NCBI GenBank assembly: GCA_013178095.1
Contig: JABLXK010000006.1
Location: forward strand, 124,001 to 188,000
Length of the DNA: 64,000 nucleotides
Origin: Anaerolineae bacterium
GTDB taxonomy: Bacteria > Chloroflexota > Anaerolineae > Anaerolineales > Anaerolineaceae
Direction: 5' to 3'
Positions 17,620 through 25,667 of this stretch are shown piece after piece; within the stretch, counting starts at the first letter, position 1; each line of letters begins with the position of its first letter. Position numbers and translations under genes: made by a program. A model generated the notes under the pieces. It was not told where the DNA came from and did not search any database. It worked only from the letters and a program-made list of their open reading frames with translations.

Positions 17620-18369
17620 ATGGAAGAATGGGTTATCGAAAAGATCATACAGATCAACCAGGAATTCTATCAAAAATTCGCGGATTCTTTTTCGGCCACG
17701 CGTTCGCAGGTTCAACCCGGTGTGGCGCGATTGCTGGAAAGAACCTCTGATGGCGTGAACTGGCTGGATATTGGCTGCGGAAACGGAACGTTGGCCCTGG
17801 CCTGTTTAACGCACAACCGCAGCTTAAGTTATTATGGCTGCGATTTCAGCCAACAGCTTTTGGATGACGCGCAAAAAAAGACAGCGGAATTCGTCAACCG
17901 CGAGGATGTGCACATAGAATTTCAATTGGTGGATATCAATCGGGCGGATTGGGATCAGAATTTGCCGGCCAGGGATTGGCATGTGGTTTCGCTTTTCGCC
18001 GTGCTGCATCATATCCCTTCTCAACAGCAGCGCCGATCGCTGATGCACCAGCTCAGGCATCTGGTTGGCCCGAAAAGCTGTCTGTACCTGTCTGTCTGGC
18101 AATTGCAGAACAGCCTGCGATTGCTGCCGCGCGTAAAACCATGGGAGATTGTGGGCATCTCTCATCGCGAGGTGGAGCAGGGGGATGTACTGATGGATTG
18201 GCGCGCCGGGTTTGAGGAAAAAAGCATGGAGCCGGCGCTCCGCTACGTGCATATTTTCAGTGAGACTGAATTGCAGGAGTTGGCGGCCGAGGCTGAATTC
18301 ACCGTTGCTGAGACTTTTTATTCGGACGGCCGTGAGGGTAATCTGGCGCTTTACCAGGTTTGGCGCTGA
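17620..18369 (+). CDS. Trm9/ALKBH8-like class I SAM-dependent methyltransferase
   Basis: A class I methyltransferase with motif I LDIGCGNGT and the post-I GCDFSQQLL. Beyond the generic fold it carries segments seen in Trm9/ALKBH8 wobble-uridine methyltransferases: AVLHHIPSQQQRR, GDVLMDW, RYVHIFSETELQEL, and a C-terminus resembling the YYDxGN end of ALKBH8. Those enzymes methylate the carboxylate of cm5U34 made by Elp3. The gene is divergent from elp3. The function as a cm5U methyl-esterase-forming enzyme is inferred from motifs plus context; no Trm112-like partner is visible here. Confidence 0.75.
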   Translation: MEEWVIEKIIQINQEFYQKFADSFSATRSQVQPGVARLLERTSDGVNWLDIGCGNGTLALACLTHNRSLSYYGCDFSQQLLDDAQKKTAEFVNREDVHIEFQLVDINRADWDQNLPARDWHVVSLFAVLHHIPSQQQRRSLMHQLRHLVGPKSCLYLSVWQLQNSLRLLPRVKPWEIVGISHREVEQGDVLMDWRAGFEEKSMEPALRYVHIFSETELQELAAEAEFTVAETFYSDGREGNLALYQVWR

Positions 18370-18418
18370 AAATGTTTTGTGATGTAGAATAAATTAAATA
18401 AATATCAGGAGACAAAAA

Positions 18419-19057
18419 ATGGCAAGCAGCAATATCGATCTGGGGAAATTATTTAAAGAAGTATCCAAGGCAGTAGCGGACAATCAGGATTCTCTGAATC
18501 AGGCCGATACCTACAATCACGATCATGGCGACCACATGGTTGAGATCTTCGACGTGATCTCGCAGGCCATGAAAGAAAAAAAGAATGCCGATCCGGCGGA
18601 TCAATTGGAATATGCTGCCCAGTTGCTGCGCAAGCAATCCAGCAGCGGTTCCGCCAAGCAGTACTCGGAAGGATTGAAAAGCGCTGCCAAGCAGATGACC
18701 GGTAAAGAACTGGATGCCAACAGCGTGATTACTATGCTTTCAACCATCCTGGGTTCTTCGGCCGGAATGGCATCTTCAGGGTCTTCTTCCTCGGCTGGCG
18801 GCGATTTGCTCGGATCTTTGATTGGCGGTCTGTCGGGCAGCTCAAGCGGATCCGATGGACTGGATTTGGGAGACCTGCTGACCGCCGGCATGAGCTACAT
18901 GTCAGCCAAGCAAAGCGGCAAAAGCGACCTGGAAGCCCTGACCGGCGCGCTGGTATCCGGCAGCCAATTCGCCGGCGAGTCCGACGCGCGCGCACAATCC
19001 ACGGAACTGGTGACCTCAACCCTGCTCAGCGCCTTGACAGCCATGATGAAAAAGTAG
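18419..19057 (+). CDS. Uncharacterised DAK2/DhaL-reminiscent protein
   Basis: 212 aa with a charged alpha-helical N-terminal half, a Gly/Ser-rich centre (residues about 113-148) and a helical C-terminal part. The NHDHGDHM motif at about 33-40 resembles the ADP-metal loop of DhaL/DAK2 domains (normally D-G-D-H-G-T-N-M). The Asp ligands are only partly kept, and the usual length for a DAK2 domain is near 200 aa. No DhaK or phosphotransferase partner is nearby. Treat as unknown, possibly a degenerate DAK2 relative. A terminator follows. Confidence 0.6.
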   Translation: MASSNIDLGKLFKEVSKAVADNQDSLNQADTYNHDHGDHMVEIFDVISQAMKEKKNADPADQLEYAAQLLRKQSSSGSAKQYSEGLKSAAKQMTGKELDANSVITMLSTILGSSAGMASSGSSSSAGGDLLGSLIGGLSGSSSGSDGLDLGDLLTAGMSYMSAKQSGKSDLEALTGALVSGSQFAGESDARAQSTELVTSTLLSALTAMMKK

Positions 19058-19077
19058 TTCTACGAAATTGGATGTTG

Positions 19078-19110
19078 AAAACCGCGCCCGGTTGAATGGA
19101 CGCGGTTTTT
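19078..19110 (+). terminator. Intrinsic terminator
   Basis: AAAACCGCG (19078-19086) pairs with CGCGGTTTT (19101-19109), ending in a T-run. It closes the DAK2-like gene. Confidence 0.8.
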
Positions 19111-19161
19111 GATTTGCGCATATAATAGGTCAAGTTTTAAAGGGAAAAGGATTTTAAAAGA

Positions 19162-20631
19162 ATGAATATCGCGTTGTTCGCACTGGCATTGATCATTTTC
19201 CTGATCGCCTATATGCTGTTCAGGACATCCAGACTCAGCAAATTCCCGCAACCGGCTGCTCCGGTGGACAAACCGGACATCGACCAGAAAATTGTTTCCA
19301 CCCACCTGGCAGAATTGATCCGTTTCAGGAGCATATCCACGGAATCATCAGCAGGATTCGATCCGCAGCCTTTTTTGGATATCCATCGCTGGATTGACAA
19401 CACTTACCCATTGTTAACGAAGAACCTCGAGAAGACTTGCATCAATCAATACAGTCTCTTATATGTATGGAAGGGATCCGACCTGAAACTAACGCCGGTA
19501 TTGTTCAACGCCCATCTGGACGTCGTTCCGGTGGAGGAGAGCACTCTGCCCGAATGGAAAGTGGAGCCTTTCGGCGGCGTGATCCGCGAAGGCTGCATCT
19601 GGGGCCGCGGCGCGATTGATATGAAGAGCCACGCCACCGGGCTGCTGGAAGCGGTTGAAGCATTAATCCGCAGCGGTTATCAGCCCAAACGCACCATTTA
19701 CCTGGCTTTCGGGCATGATGAAGAGATTATGGGTTTTAACGGGACCAAAAAGATTGTGGAACATCTCAAAAACCGCGGCGTGCAGTTAGCGGCCTTATTG
19801 GATGAAGGCGGCTTGATTTCGATCGGCATGTTGCCTGGCGTGCAGGATCCGTTTGCCCTGGTGGGCATTTCGGAAAAAGGATACATGACCTTGCAATTGA
19901 GCGCCGCCGGCAGCCCCGGCCACGCCTCGCAGCCAGGTCGGCAGACAGCCGTCGGCATCCTGGCGCGCGCCATTGCCCTGATGGACGATCATCCGCTGCC
20001 TGCCAGACTGGATTATTTCCTGCCCACTTTGGAAAAATTAGCGTACATGCTGCCTTTCAGAATGCAATTTCTGATCGCCAATGCCTGGCTGTTCCGGGGA
20101 CTGTTGATCAAAAACCTCGAGAAATCTCCGCAAATGAATGCCCTGATCCGCACCACGCATGCCGCCACCATGATCCATGGCGGCATCAAAGATAACGTCC
20201 TGCCGGCCTCGGTCACTGCCAAGATCAATTTCCGCTTATTGCCGGGCGACAGCATGGATGCGGTGATTGCTTATGAGAAAAAAGTGATCGGCGATCCGCG
20301 AGTCGAGATCAAGGTGGATGAAGCCAATGGCGGCTGGGAGGCCTCGCCGGTATCACCGCTGGATACACCGGCTTACCGTTCGCTGGAATTGGTCACACGC
20401 CAGGTGTTCGATAATGTCGCCGTGGCGCCGTTCGTTTTCCCGGCTGCCACCGATTCGCATCATTACCAACCCATTTGCGCGAATATTTTCAAGTTCTCGC
20501 CGTTCGCGCTGACTTTGGATGAGCAGCACGGTATGCACGGCATCAACGAACGCATCCAGCAGAAAACCTTTATGGGGATGATCGCCTTTTATATGCGCAT
20601 CATGCGCGTGTGGGGTGACGCAGAATTTTAG
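19162..20631 (+). CDS. M20-family peptidase with N-terminal membrane anchor
   Basis: A carboxypeptidase S-type (M20) metallopeptidase. One N-terminal transmembrane helix (about residues 3-20) anchors it. The di-zinc site shows as NAHLDVVP (His ligand and catalytic Asp), GRGAIDMKS (bridging Asp), GHDEE (catalytic and ligand Glu) and a final His in QHGMHGINER. A dimerisation domain sits between. Length 489 aa fits CPS1/PM20D1-type enzymes, which act on N-acyl amino acids or small peptides; the substrate is not determined. Convergent with the next gene, 4 bp apart. Confidence 0.88.
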   Translation: MNIALFALALIIFLIAYMLFRTSRLSKFPQPAAPVDKPDIDQKIVSTHLAELIRFRSISTESSAGFDPQPFLDIHRWIDNTYPLLTKNLEKTCINQYSLLYVWKGSDLKLTPVLFNAHLDVVPVEESTLPEWKVEPFGGVIREGCIWGRGAIDMKSHATGLLEAVEALIRSGYQPKRTIYLAFGHDEEIMGFNGTKKIVEHLKNRGVQLAALLDEGGLISIGMLPGVQDPFALVGISEKGYMTLQLSAAGSPGHASQPGRQTAVGILARAIALMDDHPLPARLDYFLPTLEKLAYMLPFRMQFLIANAWLFRGLLIKNLEKSPQMNALIRTTHAATMIHGGIKDNVLPASVTAKINFRLLPGDSMDAVIAYEKKVIGDPRVEIKVDEANGGWEASPVSPLDTPAYRSLELVTRQVFDNVAVAPFVFPAATDSHHYQPICANIFKFSPFALTLDEQHGMHGINERIQQKTFMGMIAFYMRIMRVWGDAEF

Positions 20632-20635
20632 GCAT

Positions 20636-21646
20636 CTATGGGCGGTTGAGGCAGACCTTCAGCACGAAGGCATCAGCCGCACCGAAACGGTATTTGTATT
20701 CTTCGTCGCCGCGCATAAAATCGAATGCGCGTTTCCCGTTTTGGATGGCATGGCGTATCAGGTAAGCCAACAGCACCCAGCCTGGTGAATATTCCCTGAA
20801 TTGCGGATCGAAGCCGGAGTTGTAAACCCAGATGCGCTCCCGGTAATCCAGGCATAGGTAAGCCGCGGCCTTCTTGCCCTGGACGGTGAAAAAAGCCAAT
20901 TGCAGTAAACCGCTGTCAAAGGCCCACTTGATGATGCTGCGCATTTGGTTGCGCATTGCCGGCGTTAAAAAGCGCCGCTTTTCTTCGTCGAATGCCATCA
21001 GGTCGAAAAACTCTTCGATCTCCCCTTCGAGCTGCTCCTTCTCATTTACGATATACCAACCGATCGATTCGGCGCTCTCTTCCGCGCGGCGCAGCTTGCG
21101 GCGGATTTCATGGCGCTGTTTCTTGTCGACGCCGGCCAAATACGCTTCCCAATCACCCGCCAGAGAAATGATTGGGGTATGGTATGCGCGTTCGCTCTGC
21201 ATGCTCCAGCCGTTGGCCTGCGCCGCTTTTTCCAGCAGCGCCAGGCTTGGAGAGGCTTGGGGCAGGTTGTAAAGCAGGATTTCGTGAACTTCAGGGAATT
21301 GTTCTTTTAAAAATATTAATAATGCATTGGAAAACGCTTCTTCCGCGCCGGTTTCTACGATCAGATCCAGATAATCGGAAATCTCGATGCTTCCCAGGAA
21401 CAGGAGCTTTTGGCTGCCCTCGTGCGTGGCGGTGAATAAGGGGGCAATGCCTGTCAGCTTGCCGTCTGTATGCGCGCTGATGATTGCCAATTCGCCGTCC
21501 GGCCATTCCCCCCCGCCTTTAAATTCCCACCAGCTCTTGAGATAACCATAAGTAAGGAACGGTACGTTCGTGCCGCTATGCTGCAGCAGCGTGTTCCATT
21601 CGGTTTCGCTGATCTCGCTGAAATCGCGGTGAATCTTGATTTCCAT
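20636..21646 (-). CDS. GNAT-superfamily (BioF2/CelD-like) acetyltransferase
   Basis: This resembles the BioF2-like/CelD acetyltransferase domain, related to FemAB-type proteins. Features are an N-terminal WNTLLQHSG and FLTYGYLKSWWE segment, and a C-terminal half containing DKKQRHEIRRKLRR and FDFMRGDEEYKYRFG. Proteins of this kind are often tied to cell-surface polysaccharide or peptide-linkage biosynthesis, but the acceptor here is unknown. The start MEIKIH (21646) is preferred: a TATAAT box lies about 20 bp upstream of it, and the longer reading frame would cover that box. Confidence 0.75.
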   Translation of the reverse strand: MEIKIHRDFSEISETEWNTLLQHSGTNVPFLTYGYLKSWWEFKGGGEWPDGELAIISAHTDGKLTGIAPLFTATHEGSQKLLFLGSIEISDYLDLIVETGAEEAFSNALLIFLKEQFPEVHEILLYNLPQASPSLALLEKAAQANGWSMQSERAYHTPIISLAGDWEAYLAGVDKKQRHEIRRKLRRAEESAESIGWYIVNEKEQLEGEIEEFFDLMAFDEEKRRFLTPAMRNQMRSIIKWAFDSGLLQLAFFTVQGKKAAAYLCLDYRERIWVYNSGFDPQFREYSPGWVLLAYLIRHAIQNGKRAFDFMRGDEEYKYRFGAADAFVLKVCLNRP

Positions 21647-21782
21647 GTTGTCTATGGGAGGGATTATACCCTTGGGCTGCGGAAATTCTCTATGAAAAAT
21701 ATAAATATGGTTCCCGATGGTTAAAGAAATGTAAGCCGGTGTGGTCATCGCGCCCAACAGCCTGTGTTAGAATCAATCCGCT

Positions 21783-22451
21783 ATGTCCCATATCAAAATT
21801 TGGTTGGCGAGCAATTCACCCCGCCGGCGGGAGATGATTGCCTGGCCGGGTTGGCCTTTTCAGGTTGCGCCCTCCAATATCGATGAATCCGTAAAATCAG
21901 GTGAAAAACCGCTGGATTACGTACGGCGTTTGGCTTACGAAAAATCCATGGTTGCCATTCCCCAGGCGCGACCCGGGGAATTGATCATTGCCGCGGATAC
22001 CATCGTCGTTCGCGATACGGATATCCTGGGAAAACCATCCGACGCGCAGAGTGCTTTTGTGATGTTAAAATCGTTAAAGAACCGGTCGCACCAGGTGATC
22101 ACGGCAATCGCGCTGCGGTTGGCAACCCGATCGGATTCCTGGCAGGAGGTCTGTGTTTCCGAGGTACGCATGCGGAATTACTCTGACCAGGAGATTGAAG
22201 CGTACATCCAGAGCGGAGATCCCTTCGATAAAGCCGGCGGGTATGCCATCCAAAATCCGCGTTTTAACCCCGTTGAGCATTTTTGCGGTTGTTACGCCAG
22301 CGTCATGGGTTTACCATTGTGCCACCTGGAGCGCACCCTGCGCAAGATTCCGGGATATAACCCGAGCGATATGTCCGGAATTTGCCGAAAGAAATTAAAA
22401 TATGATTGTCCGATCACCCGGCGGGTTTTAGCGGGTGAAGATATTGGGTAG
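21783..22451 (+). CDS. maf: Maf-family nucleoside triphosphate pyrophosphatase
   Basis: Maf/YhdE-type nucleotide pyrophosphatase acting on dTTP/UTP or modified nucleotides. The N-terminal LASNSPRRREMI, the NIDESVK segment, IIAADTIVV with catalytic Asp and the GGYAIQ block are all present. At 222 aa it is a little longer than usual, because of a Cys-containing C-terminal tail. It is divergent from the GNAT gene and its 3' end overlaps the untranslated start of the PBP gene, so co-transcription with the PBP gene is likely. Confidence 0.88.
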   Translation: MSHIKIWLASNSPRRREMIAWPGWPFQVAPSNIDESVKSGEKPLDYVRRLAYEKSMVAIPQARPGELIIAADTIVVRDTDILGKPSDAQSAFVMLKSLKNRSHQVITAIALRLATRSDSWQEVCVSEVRMRNYSDQEIEAYIQSGDPFDKAGGYAIQNPRFNPVEHFCGCYASVMGLPLCHLERTLRKIPGYNPSDMSGICRKKLKYDCPITRRVLAGEDIG

Positions 22452-22464
22452 AAAAGGAATCGAA

Positions 22465-24702
22465 ATGAAAAAAGCCTTAAGCATGTTTAAAAAAGGAATG
22501 TTTATAGCTTTGATCCTGGCAATGTTCCTCGTGAGCTGCGGGCCGCAGCCTGTGGCTGATCTGCCGACGCCTCAAGCCGAGGTAACCACTGTCCCGGATG
22601 TTGAAACCAACGCGCAGGCATTTCTCACAGCCTGGCAAGCGCAAGACTACGCAGCCATGTATGCTATGCTTTCGAAGGATTCCAAACAAGCCATCAGCCA
22701 GGCTGATTTTACGGCTTACTACCAGGATACGGTTTCCAACGCAACGCTGCAATCGATCACAGCCCAATTGCTATCCACCTCTCTCAGCCCTAATCAATCG
22801 ACCGCAGCTTGCCATGTGACCTACAATACCTCGTTATTCGGTTCATTTGAACGCGATATCACCCTGCCTTTCGTTTGGCAGGATGAAACCTGGAAGTTGA
22901 ATTGGGATTCAGGTTTGATTATTCCGGAATTGAGCGGCGGCAGCCGGCTTTCACTGGAAGTACTAAATAATACGCGCGGCTCCATTCTGGATCGCAAAGG
23001 CAGCCCGATTGCCGAGCAAACAACCGCCTGGTCGTTGGCCATCATCCCCAACCAGATTGAGGAAGGCAAAGAAGGCCAATTGTTAAATCTCCTCTCAAAA
23101 TTGACTGGGCGTACAGTCGAATCGATTCAGGCTTCCTATGACGATTTGCGCCTGACGGATTGGTACGTGGCTGTGGGAGAAGCGTCTGACGCGGATGTCC
23201 AGGCCAATTGGGATACCCTGGTCAGTCTGGGCGGTTTGCAATTGAGCAGTTATAAAACCCGCTACTATTCCAACGGCGGTGTCGCGCCGCAAGCGATCGG
23301 CTACGTGCTGGCCATCCCCACCGATCAAGTGGAAGCGTACAAAAAGAAGGGTTATCTTGGCACCGAATCGGTTGGCATGGCCGGCTTGGAGAAGTATGCC
23401 GAAGAATCATTGGCCGGAAAGCCTGCTGCTAACTTATATGTGGTTGACGCCAATAACCAGGTGGTTTCCAAGCTGAATCAAGCTGACTCCAAGTTGGCGC
23501 AGAATATCACCACTACCATCGATAAAGAATTGCAAATCCAGGCGCAAAATGCCCTGCTCGGATTCAAAGGCGCGGCAGTGGTCATGGAAGTGGATACAGG
23601 GCGTATTCTGGCGATGGCTTCCTCTCCCAGCCTGGATACCAACCTGTTCGATCCCAACAATACCAATTCTTCGGCGTTGTTGAATGATCAATTAAATGAT
23701 GGCAATCAACGTCTGCTCAACCGGGTGACCCAGGGCACCTACCCACCGGGTTCGGTTTTCAAGATTATTGTGATGGCGGCCGCTCTTGAAAGCGATTTAT
23801 ATAAAACCGATACCACTTATTATTGTGGTTCTTACTTTGAAGAGTTGGAAGGCGAGAAATTCAAAGATTGGACGGTGGACAAGGGTTACGAACCGAGCGG
23901 CACTTTGACCCTAAGCCAGGGACTGGTCCGCTCCTGCAATCCCTGGTTCTATCACCTGGGGCTTGACCTGTTCCGCCAAAAGGGCGCCAAATACATTTCC
24001 GATTTGGCGCGCGGATTTGGTTTAGGCAGCGCAACCGGCATCGAGCAAGTGGATGAGGAAACCGGCCAGGTGGTCGACCCGGCCACCGACGGCGACGCTG
24101 TACAGCAGGGTATCGGCCAGGGCGATATGCTGGTTACGCCGTTGCAAATCGTGCGCTTCACGGCTGCCATCGCTAACGGCGGCACGCTTTACAGACCGCA
24201 GCTGATTGAAAAGGTAACCAACTCTGGAGGTGTGGATATCTTTGTGCTAACCCCCGAATCTCAAGGTACTTTGCCAGTCGCCGCGACCACGCTGGAGGCA
24301 ATCCAGACGGCCATGCGCGGTGTGGTCAGTTCGCGCAACGGCACTGCCCGCGAAGCACTGGGCGATTTCTCCATCCCGGTGTTCGGAAAAACCGGTACGG
24401 CGGAAAACCCTATGGGCAATTCACATGCCTGGTTTACCGGCTACACCGATGAGAATCGTGAGGACCTGCCGGATATTGCGGTGACCGTGATCGTGGAAAA
24501 CGGCGGCGAGGGATCGGAAGTGGCTGCTCCCATCTTCCGCAGAATCCTTGAAACTTATTATTTCGGTGCTCCCAAGAAATTGTTCCCCTGGGAGGTGAAG
24601 TTCAATGTCACCAAGACGCCCACTCTGCAATTTACGCAGACACCCACGGCAGGCGCGGAGGGCGGCGGGCGGCAATCCACACCCACGCCACCGGCCGGAT
24701 GA
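22465..24702 (+). CDS. Lipoprotein class B penicillin-binding protein (transpeptidase)
   Basis: A peptidoglycan transpeptidase of the class B/MecA-like type. It starts with a lipobox (LVSC, Cys25), unusual for a class B PBP, where a plain TM anchor is typical. An NTF2-like MecA_N domain follows (FLTAWQAQDYAAMY), then a PBP dimerisation domain and the transpeptidase. The active-site motifs are PPGSVFKI (SxxK), SCNPWF (SxN) and GKTGTAENP (KTG). The C-terminus is Thr/Pro-rich. The start at 22465 gives the signal peptide at once; a longer in-frame ATG at 22435 overlaps maf. The stop overlaps rsgA by 4 bp. Confidence 0.9.
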   Translation: MKKALSMFKKGMFIALILAMFLVSCGPQPVADLPTPQAEVTTVPDVETNAQAFLTAWQAQDYAAMYAMLSKDSKQAISQADFTAYYQDTVSNATLQSITAQLLSTSLSPNQSTAACHVTYNTSLFGSFERDITLPFVWQDETWKLNWDSGLIIPELSGGSRLSLEVLNNTRGSILDRKGSPIAEQTTAWSLAIIPNQIEEGKEGQLLNLLSKLTGRTVESIQASYDDLRLTDWYVAVGEASDADVQANWDTLVSLGGLQLSSYKTRYYSNGGVAPQAIGYVLAIPTDQVEAYKKKGYLGTESVGMAGLEKYAEESLAGKPAANLYVVDANNQVVSKLNQADSKLAQNITTTIDKELQIQAQNALLGFKGAAVVMEVDTGRILAMASSPSLDTNLFDPNNTNSSALLNDQLNDGNQRLLNRVTQGTYPPGSVFKIIVMAAALESDLYKTDTTYYCGSYFEELEGEKFKDWTVDKGYEPSGTLTLSQGLVRSCNPWFYHLGLDLFRQKGAKYISDLARGFGLGSATGIEQVDEETGQVVDPATDGDAVQQGIGQGDMLVTPLQIVRFTAAIANGGTLYRPQLIEKVTNSGGVDIFVLTPESQGTLPVAATTLEAIQTAMRGVVSSRNGTAREALGDFSIPVFGKTGTAENPMGNSHAWFTGYTDENREDLPDIAVTVIVENGGEGSEVAAPIFRRILETYYFGAPKKLFPWEVKFNVTKTPTLQFTQTPTAGAEGGGRQSTPTPPAG

Positions 24703-25610
24703 GCGCAGATTTGATTCAAGGGTTGGTGATCCGCCAGCAAGCGGGTTTTTATGCGGTCTTTGCTGAAAACAGGGAGATTGCCTGCAAACTGCGTGGAAAA
24801 TTAAAAGAAAAAAAGACCAATGAAGACCTGGCCGCGATTGGGGACCGGGTCTTTATTACTTTACTGTCTCCGAATGAGGGCGTGATTGAGAAAGTTTTAC
24901 CGCGTGAGAAAGCATTTTTCCGTCTGGCGCCCACCGCGCGCGGTGAATACAAACAGATCCTGATCGCCAACCCCGACAAAATATTCCTGGTTTTCGCCTG
25001 CGCCGAACCCGCTCCCAGCTTGCGCATGCTGGATCGTTTTCTCGTGATCGCGGAAAAACAAAAAATCCCCGCGGTGATCGTTGCGAACAAGGTTGACCTG
25101 GTGGGCGAGCAGAAAGCGCGCGAGATGTTCGACATCTATCCCCGTTTGGGTTACAAGTTAATTCTGACTTCAGTCAAACAGGAATTGAACATCGACCTGC
25201 TCCGACGTGAAGTGCAAGGTAAAATCAGCGCTTTCTCCGGTCCTTCGGGAGTAGGTAAATCCAGCCTGTTGAATGCCATACAGCCCGGATTGGGTATGTT
25301 GATCGGAAAGCTGAAGGTATCATCCGGCAAGGGCCGCCACACGACCGTGGTGCGCCAGTTGATTCGGCTGGAAGAAGGGGGTTTTGTGGCGGATATGCCG
25401 GGATTGCGCTCGTTATCTCTGTGGGATACACACCCGGAGGAATTGGACGGGTATTTTCCCGAGCTGCGCGACCTGGTGGCCGATTGCCAGTTCAACAATT
25501 GCAGCCACATCATGGAACCCGGCTGCGCGGTGCGGCGGGCGCTTGCGGAAGGTAAAATACACCCGGCGCGATACGAATCCTATGTCAAGCTGCGAAATGG
25601 CGATGACTAG
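24699..25610 (+). CDS. rsgA: Ribosome small subunit-dependent GTPase A
   Basis: A circularly permuted GTPase that checks 30S subunit maturation. The order is an N-terminal OB-fold, then G4 (VANKVDL), G1 (GPSGVGKSS), G3 (DMPGLRSL) and a C-terminal zinc knuckle CQFNNCSH with a later GC. This permuted order is diagnostic. It overlaps the upstream PBP gene by ATGA, so the two are translationally coupled. Length 303 aa is normal. Confidence 0.93.
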   Translation: MSADLIQGLVIRQQAGFYAVFAENREIACKLRGKLKEKKTNEDLAAIGDRVFITLLSPNEGVIEKVLPREKAFFRLAPTARGEYKQILIANPDKIFLVFACAEPAPSLRMLDRFLVIAEKQKIPAVIVANKVDLVGEQKAREMFDIYPRLGYKLILTSVKQELNIDLLRREVQGKISAFSGPSGVGKSSLLNAIQPGLGMLIGKLKVSSGKGRHTTVVRQLIRLEEGGFVADMPGLRSLSLWDTHPEELDGYFPELRDLVADCQFNNCSHIMEPGCAVRRALAEGKIHPARYESYVKLRNGDD

Positions 25611-25667
25611 AATTTCGCTGTTCCTCCGGAATCGCTTATAATTCGCGAAATTTGTTGAGGAGATGTC

